A DNA stretch of 64,000 bases from Zeugodacus cucurbitae (GCF_028554725.1 NC_071667.1:68781001-68845000); one strand, 5' to 3'. Counted from the stretch's first letter, positions 46,086-58,908 are shown. Notes: generated by a model not told the origin, from the letters alone. Numbers and translations are program-made.

Positions 46086-47091
46086 TTTGAGCACGTGAAT
46101 ATATCATACTAAATTTTGAGTAAGTGATTCTGACTTTCAAATATATAAAATTTAAACGGTTAATTAACTTATAATATTTGTTGATAAATTAATATCTGGA
46201 CTGTTTATTTTAAAACAGTATAACATGTTCTAAACACAAATTGACTCTCTTTGAATATTTGTTTAAAAAAAGTGGGCTTAGATAATGTGGATAAATATAA
46301 AAACACAAATAATTTTATTTAGAGCAAAAAGAATACGTGCAATCTGGTTAAGCCATAGTAAACTTTACATTTCTCTCAATAGTCTCATTTAATAAAAATA
46401 AAAAAAAAAATATTTCAGTTCAAATATTCATAAATTCATTTGATTCAATATTAATCTATATAAAAAATTTCATGAATATAATTAAATATCCATTCATCAT
46501 TCACCCAAAGCTCCCACAACTAATTACACAGTCGTAAAATTTTCCCATCGTTAAATCTTTATCATCGCTGCCCATCACCGTCTGTAATTACAGAAGATCA
46601 AGAAAGCGACGAAGACAGCTACACTCTGACTTGTCATAACAAAGCCAACTGGAAAAGATCTGATATCATTCTAATTGCTATTGTGTGTCGTAATAAATAG
46701 CGTAAGAATGCATTATGCGGTCTTATCAAGATCAACACGTCACAGTACACACACAACAAGAAACACATTCATATGAATGAAGTGCTGTCTGAATTCATTC
46801 ATAAGAAAACTGTCTGTGCAATGAGTTAAAGAAATGAATGAAGGAAATAAATACGGTAGCCAGGGAGGTTGTGAGTGCTTAAAAATATTATGAAGGAAAC
46901 GCAGTGAAGCGCTCTTGATATTTTTACATTAATTATCAAATGCAAGAAACTAATTGATTTGATGTGGTGAATTAGTGGATTAGAAATATGTGATTAAGAA
47001 AATGGATGAGAAAATGAAATGACTACGTGTTTTTTTTCTAGGAAGCTTCAGCTGAAATCTGGGTTCATCATAAAAGCCAGCCAGTTACTTC
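46086..47091. other. AT-rich non-coding DNA
   Basis: No open frame, motif or repeat beyond ordinary AT-rich words. Confidence 0.65.
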
Positions 47092-47276
47092 GAGAGAGAT
47101 GTAAAGGAAGAGAGAAAGTTAGAAGAGGAGAGAGGACAAGGCAGAGAAGCAAGTAGAGGAAGAGAGATATAGATAAAATAGAGAGATGGAGAGAGATCGA
47201 GATAGGAGAGATCTAGATAAGAGAGATTGAGATGAAAATAAAGAATGGAGTAATGATATAGGGAAAGAGAGAGAAA
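47092..47276 (+). promoter_or_regulatory. GAGAG-rich purine tract
   Basis: About 185 bp with purines making up most of the plus strand and around ten GAGAG words. GAGAG is the binding core of the fly GAGA factor (Trl) and is also favoured by CLAMP; such tracts occur in open chromatin, promoters and Polycomb response elements. Binding here is inferred. It may also simply be a decayed (GA)n microsatellite. Confidence 0.55.
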
Positions 47277-49740
47277 TTTTATTTTTTTTCATATAATAAG
47301 TATCCACCAAAAAACAGTCCAGCAGCTGACAATAATATTCTCGAGTAATTGAACCATAGACAGGGTAATCAATGGACCATAAATGTCCATAAAGTCATGC
47401 TGAGAGATATGAAAATTTTGAAATAGTCAAGATTGCCTTAAGAAATTCATGTTTTTTACTATTATATTTAAAGATTGCTGAAATATAAGAATAGACCTAT
47501 GATGGATCGATAGTTAGATGAGAGTGTAGAATCTTATAGTGTCAGCAAAATTTCTTTTGGAGCCTACAATAAAGGAAAAATAAAATAATTTTCCGAAGAA
47601 CTGCTGGAATGCCTAAAATTTATGAGCCGTCATGCTGTGCTGTCATACAGCAACCGCCCCATCAATGTAATCGCCTCATTAGAAATGCCGTTGTGCATAA
47701 TTGTTGCATGTGGCATGTCAGCTGTCACAATGTTGTTGAAGCGCAAAAACAAAAATGAAATAAATCAACATCAACAACAACTGTCAATACGCCTTTTACA
47801 TGTAGCTGTCAATGAGGCAGCATGCGATACGAGCCAAATAAACAACAACACAAACAAACAGATAAACAAATAAAAGAAATTTTAGCAAACATCAGCGTGG
47901 TGCTGTGGGGGCCGCAACATGTGACAACAACGAGTAATGACAATTCACGAAAATGTATGTCGCTGTTGGTGTCAGTCTGTGTGTTTATGTACAGTTGAAC
48001 TTGCAACGGTGTAGCGGCGCTGCTAGTGTGGCATGCTGACTACCGCATTGCTGTTGCATGTTGATTGTTTGTTTGCTCCGCATTAAATGCATTTTACTGT
48101 GTGTTTTGTGCCCACAACAAATGCACCGAACAAATGTGGCAAATGCAAATTGTAGCGGACAACAACATGGACCGCGAGGCAATTTTCAAAATTCTCCAAA
48201 TAACACAAATGACAGCAACAACAACAACAGCAATAAAAGCGGAGAAAATAACAAAAAATGTTCAGCGACCAGCATATCAACTGACAAATGCAAATACAAC
48301 AACAAAAAGCAAGTGGCTGCAAATGGCGCTCGTTGCTGCCACTTGTTGCGCATTTCGCCATTTTTTCGTTAAATTTAACCCGCATTTTGTTGCTGCCTAC
48401 TTCTATTTGTGCCACACGCGCATGTCACCCAACAGCCGAGGGTCGCGGCTGCTGCCGCGTGCCGCATGCCACATGCGCACCCTGCCCGCCACAGCGCCAA
48501 CGTGTGTCCGTGTCAGCGCTGAGGCTAAATATTGCGGACAGTTAATTTCTATGGTGCGCAGAATTTACCGTTCGCTTGACAACAACAACAACAACAACAG
48601 CAGCCAGAACGGTATTCCACAACAACAACAATCTGCCTATGCGTTGCCACATGGGACACGCGCAGCTGAGAAAACTTGCCACAAATGCGCGCAATGTTGT
48701 CGAGTGAAATTTTACTGCTAACAACAATTACAAAAACACACAAGCAACAGAAAAAACAAAAACAAAAACATAGAATTAGCGAAAGAAAATTGCTGCCACT
48801 GCTACAGTGAAAACGCTTTGTTTGCCACACACACACACACATACACACATGCGATGTTTGTTTGTGTTGCAACGCGAATTTGTTGTGGCATGCTGTTACT
48901 GTTGTTGCCACTTTATCGCTATTACTATTGTCACATATCTACATATGTTGGTATGTGCAGCCGGAGGCGAGTGCGCGCCACTAATGCGACCCAACAGTCA
49001 GCAAAAGGCGACAAGCGCGCTTTGTTGTTGTTGTTGTTATATACTTGCCACACCAAATGCACCAGCAAAGCTACTGTGCTACCGTACGCTCTATCAGCAG
49101 GCCCTTTTGCGCCACGTAAACAAATGTTATTGTTGCTATTGCTTTTTGTGCACATTCGTGCCGCATGTCAACGCACGTGCAACCGCGCCGCACGCACCAC
49201 ATACAAATGCGGGCTGCCGACGTCGCCGCCGCAGGCAATCAGCAAGTGTAAATTGCACATGCAAATCGACAACAAGTGCCAAAACAGTAAACAAATGCCA
49301 AGCATGGCACGCAACAACAACAACAACAACAACGCCGACAATAGACGATTGCAAAATTTATGACTTTCAGCTGCGGGACATAGGAAATTAAGGCAAACAC
49401 AGCGCACTGTGTGGCATGCCACGGCGTGCATAATCGCTTGTGTACCTGAAACTTCTGCTTCTGCTTTCATAACTTCATGTGTTGCATGAAAGCGCGTCGA
49501 AACTGCGTGATTGCGCATTCGCAAGTGTGGAGTGTGCGTGTGTGTGTGTGCGGAGCGTTTCGCTTCGTTTCATATTTTCGCACTGCCGCTATTTGTGGCA
49601 CACAGTTCGACGCCTTTGCGTCTGCGGCTGATAGTGAATGTATATTTGCAGTGTTGTTGTTGTTATTGATATTGTTGTTGTTGTTGGAAGATATTGTTGT
49701 TGACACTTTCGCACTAATTTCCACGTGGCGAGATAAACAA
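47277..49740. repeat. CAA/GTT-rich region with large spurious frames
   Basis: From about 47620 to 49740, (CAA)n (48576-48600, 49309-49333), (GTT)n (49022-49036, 49652-49690), (CA)n (48826-48848), GCCAC and GCATGC words dominate. Frames of 218 codons (48065-48721) and 194 codons (48807-49391) are open on the plus strand with others antisense. Their composition (Thr, Asn, Cys, Ala runs) changes with the repeat, and no domain is visible. I regard them as non-coding. Confidence 0.65.
49411..49422. repeat. Recurrent palindrome GTGGCATGCCAC, copy 3
   Basis: Perfect match to the palindrome at 16711. Confidence 0.85.
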
Positions 49741-52104
49741 CTGTGTGGTAAATTGAAGCTATAATAAGGAAGTAAGGTAGTGCTGATTGCGCCGGGAATT
49801 TATTGCATGCAACATATACCTCTTATTCGAATTAAAAAATAATGTTTGAGTGTTACTGTGTGGACTCGTAAGGGAAGTTCATCTTATCAGTGAAGAAAAC
49901 AGGTGCTCATATACCAAACTTCCTAATTTTAGCCATGTTCAATTCACCATTATAACTCTTCCCATGGATACTGATCTCTTTCCAAGAATTGAAAGCAACA
50001 ACAATTATTATACCCAGTCTCAAGAAAATCGTATTTTTTAATTAATTTTTCAAATTTTCTTTTTTTCCTGAAATTATTTTTCAATTATTCATATATCTCT
50101 GACTACCAAACTGCCATTTCCAAGTTAGATTTTGGATTTTCATTTTTTGAAATTTGAAGTTTCATTATTTTGTATGGGTCTTTATGTCTTTCAAGTGTTC
50201 CCACAGTCTGCCAAGCAATCAAAACCACCTCTATCAGACTTAACAATGATATGGAATGAAAAGAGATAAGCAAAAGAAGCTTTTGGGGGCAAGTTTGTGG
50301 CTTAAGTCTTTTATATGTGATGGTTGTTTGACAATATAAGAGTAGTATTTTGACAGATTGGAAATTTTGTAGCGTAAATAAAACAGCGATTACAATGGAT
50401 TAAAGAAAAAAGTTCTTCAAAAAATCCAATGAGAAAAGCATGAACGAGGGAGGGTCTCACATTTCTTTGTAGTAATCTGACTGAATACAAAATAATAGCA
50501 CAATAATGTTAGATATTGTTCAATTTACCTACTAATTTCAAAAAATTTTATTGTAAACAGATTCTTTCTTTTTTTCTTCAACTGTGTCAAATATGTGCTC
50601 CACTTTTTCATAGTCGCATATCATTTTAGTGTCACACGGCTGCAATGCAACAAAAATAGGCTACCGGTTGTCAATTTAGCGCAACTAACTCGTCAAACCT
50701 GGACTAAACTGACTGGAAAAAATATCAACATGCAAATCAGCGTAAATCTTTGAACTTGTCCTGACTGTGGCAACAACTTTTTAGCAGAGTTGTTAGTGAA
50801 TAGTAAACAGAATTGAAGTTGTCTGCTTGACTGGTTCAGCTGTCAACTAGATTTTAGTTTGTTTCTTGAAAAAAATATGTAAAAACTTTTAGCGGTACTT
50901 TTATCCTGATCCGTTACTGTTTTAGTGGTGATTGACAGCTTACAAGGCTGATATGCATGTAGCTTGCAGTAGAGAATCCGTAATAAAGTGGATGTGTGAC
51001 AAAACTGCTGTTTTTGTTTTGAGTAGAGAGTCTGGGCTATAAATATAAATTAAATATGAAAAGTAAGTCAAATTTATCCAGTCAGTAGATAGTCAGTAGA
51101 GTTTCTTATGACTAAATTGAGTAAAAAGAGGTATAAAAATTAATAATTATTTAAAATACCAGATAATTTTAAGTACGTTGAAAGCTATAGAAACTCATTT
51201 TATATATAAAAATAACTTTCTTGATACTAAAAAAAACTTCATTCATCAAAATTTTTAATTTTTTAAAAGCTTATATCGAATGGTTTTCTTATTAAAGACA
51301 CCTAAAAATGGGAAAACGAGTAAATGAAAGTGACTGCGTTTAGACGAAAATAGAGTAGCAACATTATCACTCCCTCGCACAAAATCTAGTAAAAGAGTTA
51401 CAAGAATAAAAATATGAAAAAAAATATGGAGTAGAAAAGAAGTCCAAACATAACAAATAAACACCTGCAACGCTAGCACATAAATAAATAAAAAAGAAAC
51501 AACGGTACTAACACATACTTGCCACATTATGAGTATACTAAATAAACATTTATGCAATTGCTCGGACATTTCTGCATTCCATTCAACTTCAGTTAAAATG
51601 ACAAGTCATATAATTCTATACTCTATACTCATATATAGCTTGTCAAAAAGTCTTTTTTCTTTCACAAATAAAAAACTTGCATAGAAGTGTTTGTAAATAA
51701 CAAATATTGAATTTATGCTTTATTGCAACGCCTTGACAGAACTTTGTCATAGGAATTTCATAGAACAAACACAGTAAGAGACGAATATTTATGAGAGCTA
51801 AGAGCGTACCATTCACTTGAGGTATGGTAATATGGAAATTTGAATGTGTGAAAAATATTGTAGACTTTCTTTAGACACCTGAAACAAAGCAAAAATGCCT
51901 AGACTGTTCAAAGTCCCAAGCATATCTTCAAAATTTGGTTATGTTATTTATGTCCTTACTTGAGCTAAGTAATCATAATTATTATTTAAACCTGTTTGTA
52001 TCGTATTATATAACCAGGCATCAAGCAATATACAGTAGTTTGAAATAAACTCAAATCAAGCAAAACAAAAATAATCACATATAATCAAAACCACTAAAAA
52101 GTAT
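49741..52104. other. AT-rich non-coding DNA
   Basis: No recognisable gene. A 104-codon minus frame (51255-51569) is phenylalanine/leucine-rich without a motif. Two minus-strand acceptor-like words precede weak donors (CAG|GTGTCT near 51885, TAG|GTGTCT near 51302). Confidence 0.6.
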
Positions 52105-53050
52105 AATGTAATTATTTTTCAATTACTGCAGATTACATTTGATTACTTAAGATATTAAAACAAAAATAAATAAATTGTAATAAAAATGTAAACAAATATT
52201 TAAATATCTTTCCAAATACTTCTAAATACTTCTAATTACTTTCGATTACTTAAAATAGATAACTAGAAAATAAACGGTAGTCAAATATAATAGTAATATG
52301 TTAATTACTTCAAAAAGTAAGAATTTGAAATGTATAATTGTAAGGTAATCGCACATTATTCCTTGCAAGAAAAAGTAATGGTAATCATTTGAGTAATTTA
52401 AAGTACTGGTAATCATTACAATTACTAATCATTACTCAATTGCTAGATTTATAAATACAAAATTATTCTGTTTCTATTTTATTATGTTTTCAATTACTTC
52501 AGATTACATTTTATTTGGTAAAATAATAATAAAAAAATATTTAAAAAAAATGCAAACAAAATACATTTTACACATTACATTACATAAGGTAGTCGCCCAA
52601 TACTGATTGGAAGAAAAGTAATCGTAATCATTTGAGCTTTAAATTACTGGTAATCATTGCCATTACCAATCAGTACTCAATTGCTAGATTTATAAATACA
52701 AAATGATTCTGTTTCTATTTTATTATGTTTTCAATTACTTCAGATTACATTTGATTTCTTGAAATACTAAAAAAAAATTTTTTTTATAAAAATGCAAACC
52801 TAACATATTTCCATTGCTTTCCAACTACTTCTAATTACTTTTAATTACTTCACATATTTAACTTTAAAATAAATGATAATCAAATATAATGGTAACAAGA
52901 TAACTACTTCGAAAAGTAAGAGTTTGAAATACCTTCATTACTGATTGCAAGAAAAAGTAATGGTAATCATATGAATTTAAAATTTTTGGTAATCATTACA
53001 ATAACTAATCATTACTCAGTTGCTAGGTTTAAAAATACAAAATTATTATG
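52105..53050. repeat. GATTAC-rich tandem repeat, three units
   Basis: CAATTACTKCAGATTACATT occurs at 52120, 52491 and 52732. Units 1 and 3 share an extra block (AACTACTTCTAATTACTTT then AATTTGAAAT-like) that unit 2 lacks, giving spacings of 371 and 241 bp. Each unit ends in GTAATCATT...TTGCTAGRTTT. The second and third copies of CAATTGCTAGATTTATAAAT are almost identical. Confidence 0.8.
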
Positions 53051-53081
53051 ATCTTAATGCAGTTTTAATATCGACAGCAAT

Positions 53082-53121
53082 TTTAATTGATTATAACCTA
53101 TTTTTATCATTACAGGTAAGC
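53082..53121 (+). other. Candidate recursive splice site (plus)
   Basis: TTTTATCATTACAG ends at 53115, directly followed by GTAAGC; TATAAC about 20 nt upstream may act as branch point. The pyrimidine tract is shorter than at the other candidates. It begins about 65 bp after the GATTAC repeat. Confidence 0.4.
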
Positions 53122-55410
53122 AGAGGAAGTACAGACGAAATCAACACTGACTCTATTGAACAAAAATTCAAGGTATTTCCTATTAACATATAGAAATATT
53201 GACGCACAACGAAGTCAAGAAGTGAGCATGCAACAGGTGTTGCATACACTAGAAATTCTCATAAATAACCCAAAGTGGCACTGACCAAGTTGCACTGCGT
53301 GTCATTGAAATTAAAAAAAAAAAAACGAATAACAAAAAATAACAACAAAAAAAAATAAACATTTATAACTGTGAGTCAGTGATCTCTACAAGCTGTATTA
53401 GCTGCTGGTCATTTGGCACATGCGTGCCACACTCTAGCTGCTACAACTGTTGTGGTTGCAACTACTTGTGGCGACCCCAAAAGTCAGTGTGTCACTGCTG
53501 CAACCACTTCGGTTGTTATTTTTGTTACACACGTTGAGTGTTGTTGTTGCTTGCTTTAAGCAGTTGGAGTGCAATGTCACTCGCATTTGACAAGTGTTTT
53601 TCACATATTTTTTTTATTTTTATTTTTTATAATTGCTAACGTGCAGATATGAAAGAAAATTCTTGTAGAAACCCCTTGAGAAAGAAAATGAAGAAAAAAA
53701 TCGTAAAAAATGCGCACAGCAAACAAATCAACGGAGCCATCAAAATTCCGACACCGCTTTAAGGTGGTTTCTTCATATTTATAATGGGCGAAAGCAGACA
53801 CAGCAACGAGTATGAGTAATGCAAACACACACACACACGCACAAAGAAGTGAGTCTACGAAAAGACCAGTCAGTCATAACATCCACTTCTGCTACGTCTA
53901 ACACCGCTTACTGCATTTTCTGTTGTTGTATGCAATAGAATTTTTGTTGCAGTTGCAAGTAGTAAATTCCTTGTGTTTGTTGCAATATTTTTTCTTGTTG
54001 TTGTTGTTTTGTTGCCAGCTTTGTAGCCGTTGCCATGAAACGGTTCTTCCTGTTTATTAGCCAAATAAGGCGAAACCGCTCCGGTCCACTGTCATCGGCC
54101 ATCTTTCCACTGTCTTAACTGGCCAAGTTAGGCAATTCAACTTGACGAGCAGCTGTCAAATGGCTCATGGCAGCCTGTGCGCAGATTGTCAGTGTGTTTT
54201 TTTTTTGTTTGTGTGTTTGTTTTGTTAATATTGTTGATAGCTGCCGTGTTTTTCTTTGATGTTGGCTACTAAAGTTGAAGCAACAGCATTTATTTTATTA
54301 ATTAATAATGCATTCCATTTTGTGGGCAATAAATTTAATATTTTTTGCAAATAAAATTAAAAAAGTTGTAAATATTAAAGAATTTCTTTTTTAAATCGAT
54401 TAAATCGTTTTATATCGATCTTGGACATTGGTGTCAACATTAACCCAATAAAATATTTGTAGAGATCTGTTTGCATCCCAAACTTATTCTCAACTGAAAA
54501 TGTCACTTTTTGAGCCGAATTCTCGACATTTACACGGCATACGTATGCTGCCAGAAAAATGGTCAAAAGTAGTAGCTAGCGACGGCCAATATTTTGAATA
54601 ACATTTTTGTAACCGTTTTTATGCAAAAAAAGCCTTAAATTTACAAAAAAAAAACGGAGGAAGCAAAGTTGTAGACCTAATAATTTTAAAATTATTGTTA
54701 TTTTTGTAATTGTAGAAAATATTCCTCAAAAAGTTTTATTCTTTGAGATAGTCTTGGAGATACATATACATCCGATTACTAGTGTTGGTTTAGAACCGAT
54801 TCGAGTGGGTTGCTTTGTTGCGTTTAAATCAACCTACCTTAAGATATGTATGTCTAACAAATTTCTGACATTTTCATTAAAATAATAATTTAAAAATTTT
54901 ACTTCAGAACCCACATGAATAGTGTAGAATAGTTATCTAAAATATATGAAATCTGCTGAAGATCATGACGTCTTCCAACATAACAGCTCTTTGAAAAAGG
55001 AAAAACGTAATGCGCGAAAATCAACAAATTAAAATTCTTAAAATTGCAGAAATTGAAGGCAGCGCCACCTTAAGGTCGATCGTCGTATACTGGCCACCCG
55101 CTCATTGAACTCAGATATACAATGTAGTTTAAATTAGTACTGAATGAAATGACATGATAAATATATGTATGTCTCTTAAATACTCTAGTACTGAAGTTCA
55201 GTATATAACCTCAAAATTTTAATTTCTTATATAAATAGTCCTCATATATAAAAAGTCTTAATAAATCCCTATTCTACTTGATTTATGTAAAATATAGCCA
55301 CACCTGACGAATTTATCCCGAAAACTTTTCGATTACTTGCATATGTACAGCAATATAGGTAGTTATCTGTCATTGCGATCTGAGGACGGTGCTAAAATAC
55401 AATAACAAAA
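53122..55410. other. Non-coding DNA
   Basis: Mixed at 53220-54250 with GTT runs (53538, 54000) and a CA run (53828); AT-rich afterwards. No gene features. Confidence 0.6.
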
Positions 55411-55624
55411 CAAGTAAGGAAAGGCTAAGTTCGGGTGCAACCGAACAATTTATACTCTCGCAATTTATTGCTATATTTTTATTAAGATCACCCACAATTT
55501 GACCCATATATTCGGCATAAAGTCCAATAGAAAAACGAAAATCATCATATATAGTATGCCTTAGCCTATAGGTAATTGTTGAACCGATTTCACTCATTTT
55601 CATCACCAAAAAAAATTAACCTTT

Positions 55625-55968
55625 GGCGCTGAGTTCAACATGTTCGATATCTGGGGCCTTGAAAAGTTATAGCCCGTTTTCGACAATATTTTCACAAGTG
55701 AAGCTAGATATGATATGCACTATTTGTGTAAAATTTTAATCCGCTTCTTATTGGTTCCTTATGTATATATTATAAATTGAAGGAATAAGAAGGACTGGCA
55801 CTGAGTTCTTCATGTTCGATATCAGGGGCCTTGAAAAGTCATGGTTCGATTTTGACAATTTTTCCACAAGTGATGTCACAGCTCAAATACAGTATTTGTG
55901 TAATGTTTTATTCCGCTATCTTCATTTGTTCCTAATGTATATATGTATCTATTATAAAGTGAACGAAT
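55625..55968 (+). repeat. 172-bp direct repeat inside the dispersed repeat
   Basis: GGCGCTGAGTTC at 55625 and GGCACTGAGTTC at 55797 begin parallel copies through CATGTTCGATATC, GGGGCCTTGAAAAGT and TTCCACAAGTGA/TTCACAAGTGA. Confidence 0.8.
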
Positions 55969-56120
55969 CAAAAGAATTCAAAATTGTGTTACATGAAAAG
56001 TTGTCGTGGTTGTGAACCGATTTCATCAATTTTCCATGCATGTCATCAGGGTGTCAAGAAAATATTATGTTCCGAATTTCATTGAAATCTGTCGAGTAGT
56101 TCCTGAGATATGAGCCCATG

Positions 56121-56194
56121 AGTGGGCGATGCCACGCCCATTTTCCATTTTGTAAAAAGTGGGCGATGCCACGCCCATTTTCCATTTTGTAAAA
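56121..56194 (+). repeat. Exact 37-bp tandem duplication
   Basis: A 37-bp unit containing GTGGGCGATGCCACGCCCA at 56121-56157 is repeated exactly at 56158-56194. Confidence 0.95.
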
Positions 56195-56480
56195 AGATCT
56201 GAGTGCAGCTTCCTTCTGCTATCATTTCTGTGAAATTTTGTGTTTCTGACGTTTTTCGTTAGCGAGTTAACGCACTTTTAGTAATTTTCAACCTAACCTT
56301 TGTATGAGAGGTGGGCGTGGTTATTATCCGATTTCTTTCATTTTTGGACTGTATTAGGAAGTGGCTAAAAAAACGACTGCAGAAAGTTTGGTTTTTATAG
56401 CTCTATTGGTTTGCGAGATATATACAAAAAAACCCTTTTAGGGGGCGAGGTCACGCCCACTTTAAAAAAAAACTGCATCT

Positions 56481-58894
56481 ATAAAAATAAATGAACATCT
56501 AATGACTGAAAGAATGATTTCAAGGGGTTCAGAAAACAATCAAACAATTGTTAGGATGTTGGAAGCCATTGCTTTATCATACACACCGAATATTAAGCAC
56601 CCTACTTTCAGGGAAATAAAGAACTCTCATCAATAGAAAAATATATCAATTCTTGCAACAACTAAAAACAAATAATTGTTCCCGATAAAAAAAAAAATAA
56701 AAAAATCGCTTACAATAATTACAGTTCCACAAATAATCTAGTTACAATTATAATAAAAAAGTTCAAATGATATCCACTCATAGCTCATCTCAGCTACAAA
56801 AGCAAACTACCGCATTAGCCACTATAATTTTCAATTCCATACGCTCTCATCACACACACATTTAAAGTCATAAAGCATGAGCTACAATTATCTTATTACC
56901 ATCGACAAGCTTGCCACAACGCTAATTACAGCTGATGTATTTAGCTGAGCAACGGTGCTGGCGCTGAGGCCGCCTAAGAGACAGCACTACTTGACTTCCT
57001 CAAAAACCAAACAAATGCAAGCTGTCAATTTGCGAACCACAAGGCTGCCAATACCAGAGCCACGCCCCATATGGCAGAACAATCAGATAATTGACCAAAT
57101 GGGCTGGAGCATGCATTGCAAGGCAATATAAAGTGGTAGGTAGTGTGGGCAGGGAGGTTAGTAGATGCATAGCAAAGCTACATATACCGCCGAAGCTTGC
57201 CGCCACATATGAGTGCGGTATTTATGAGACAGCATTAAATGCAACGCTGCGCTGGAGTTTATGGCTTTCATAAAGCATATTGCCATGTTGCAGCCAACAT
57301 AGCTGCCACATAAAGATTTTTCTAATGAAATTTTTATTGCGTTCAATGTATTAATTTATCAGCGGAAAACATAGGTTGCCAAGGAATATTCAAAAGAAAG
57401 TGCGGATTATGTAGGCGACGTGGGGTGAAATTGTGTATCACAACACACACACACAAACATATGTTGCCACATGCAAGCGGTATTTACACAAGCAACAAAC
57501 ATTATTTGTTGCAACAAGTGCTCGGTGTGCAATGCGGGCATATCAAATTTCTAACGAGCGCATCGCGCAACATGTGTCTACACATCTTTTTGTATGCGAG
57601 TATGTTGCTAAGGCGCGGCGGCTGCGATGCACAACAAGTGGCGCTAAATCAACAACAATATCAAGATACTGACTGTTGCTGCGATTTTGCTATTATTAGT
57701 ATTTTATTATTTGCACTCGTTGCAACAACAACAACAACATTTCGCAATTCGTTGCACCGCCAACAACAAACAAATGAATGAAGCACATAATTAAGTCATA
57801 AAATAGGGTTAAATTAGTGTAATTGAAGTTGGTTTTGTAGTTGTTGCTGATGATGGTGCGGCGCAAAGAAGAAGATTGGCACCACTACCTGCCACAATGT
57901 ATGTGGAAGACCAACCAACCAGCCAGCCGTGCAAATAATGAAACTAAATTACCACCGTCCATATGATATGATATGTTGCACGTTGGCCTGGTGTTCGCGT
58001 TGAGTGGATGTTGCACGCGGATAAGCAACAGCGATTGCCGCAACGATTTCATTTTTTTTTTATAGGGGAGTATATGTGCTCTTTTTTCCATCTGCTTATT
58101 TTTTCTGCCTTGCAACCTTGCAACATCAGCCAACTATAATTTCACGCTAAACACACAAAGTCATGTTGATATGACTGGCCAGCTGCAGCATATCCGCGCA
58201 CTGAGTTACAGCAGACAGGCACGCATGTATGTGGCATGCCACACACACACATTCAAATACGACCGAAATGCTTGCCGAGAAAAATATTTGAAAAATCTCC
58301 AAGAAATCGTATTAGTTTGTGAAAAGTACACAAAGCATCAAAGAGGCGATGTTGCAGGTACGGCAAACAAGCAAAAGCAAATACAATAACAAACATATGA
58401 GAGTGAATAGTCGCAAACATAAACGTTGTATATGTTGCACTCTTATTTGCTTTCTTTATATTTTTTTTCACCACAAATTTTCCAACGCTTGCGGCATTTA
58501 GCCAAAAACAGCAACAACAACTCTAACAACGAAAATTATAGCAAATAATAGCAGTTGTAAATTTTGAAAGTAAAAAGGCCATTGCACTGCTTCTTGCACT
58601 TGTTGCAACTTGCAACACTGTGGTTAGATTGCATAAGAAATAGTATGCCTGTGTGGGTTTTTAGAATTGCGCAATTGCGAGCGCAGTAAAAGTAAGACTT
58701 TTCCTTAAAAACACAGCTGCAAGTCGGCAGTTGTAGCGGTGCTGCACCAGATAAGACAATGTGGTGATTTCAGTTGGTAAAGAAATCTCTAAATAATTTT
58801 TTATATTTTTTAAAAGAAGCATTTTGAAGACACTTTACATCAAAAAAAGCATTTTATATACTCTAAACTTCCCTTTTCTTGACAATTATATATT
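56481..58894. other. Non-coding DNA
   Basis: AT-rich to 56850, then mixed with CAA/GCAAC words. The palindrome GTGGCATGCCAC is at 58231-58242. Overlapping frames (for example 118 codons at 57425-57781) are threonine/glutamine-rich at CAA runs and not credible. Confidence 0.6.
58231..58242. repeat. Recurrent palindrome GTGGCATGCCAC, copy 4
   Basis: Perfect match; the flanking T and A extend it to 14 bp. Confidence 0.85.
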
Positions 58895-58908
58895 CCGCTA
58901 GGTGGCAC
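58895..58908 (+). promoter_or_regulatory. CTCF-like site
   Basis: CCGCTAGGTGGCAC fits the CTCF core consensus CCASYAGRKGGCRS at all but one position. CTCF binds this core in flies as an insulator factor. A single site in AT-rich DNA where such a GC-rich 14-mer is improbable; occupancy is unknown. Confidence 0.5.

Larger units (their letters stand above)
55411..56480 (+). mobile_element. Dispersed fly repeat with CGCCCAC blocks
   Basis: Starts AAGTAAGGAAAGGCTAAGTT followed by an inverted repeat GTTCGG/CCGAAC (55429-55446), a sequence I remember as common in tephritid DNA. Later blocks contain GGGCG...CGCCC hairpins (56124, 56161 and 56446) and GGTGGGCGTGG (56309). Conserved non-coding phrases such as CATGTTCGATATC and GAACCGATTTCAT recur. 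Short frames inside (55370-55609 minus, 55812-56015 plus) are repeat-derived. No transposase or reverse transcriptase; class unknown, and ends are approximate. Confidence 0.6.

Noticed and set aside
48065..48721. 218-codon open frame, the longest in the window
   Set aside because: Composition tracks CAA/ACA repeats, overlapping frames are open in other phases and antisense, and there is no domain or splice context.
48807..49391. 194-codon frame and an overlapping 181-codon frame
   Set aside because: Two different phases open over the same DNA, both rich in Cys/Thr/Ala from GTT, GCC and CAA repeats.
55370..55609. 79-codon minus frame
   Set aside because: Part of a dispersed repeat; such frames are repeat-derived.
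14393..57892. CAGGTAG (Zelda/TAGteam) sites at about 14394, 17930, 31549 and 57886
   Set aside because: Four hits in 64 kb are no more than expected by chance for a 7-mer on both strands, and they are not clustered.
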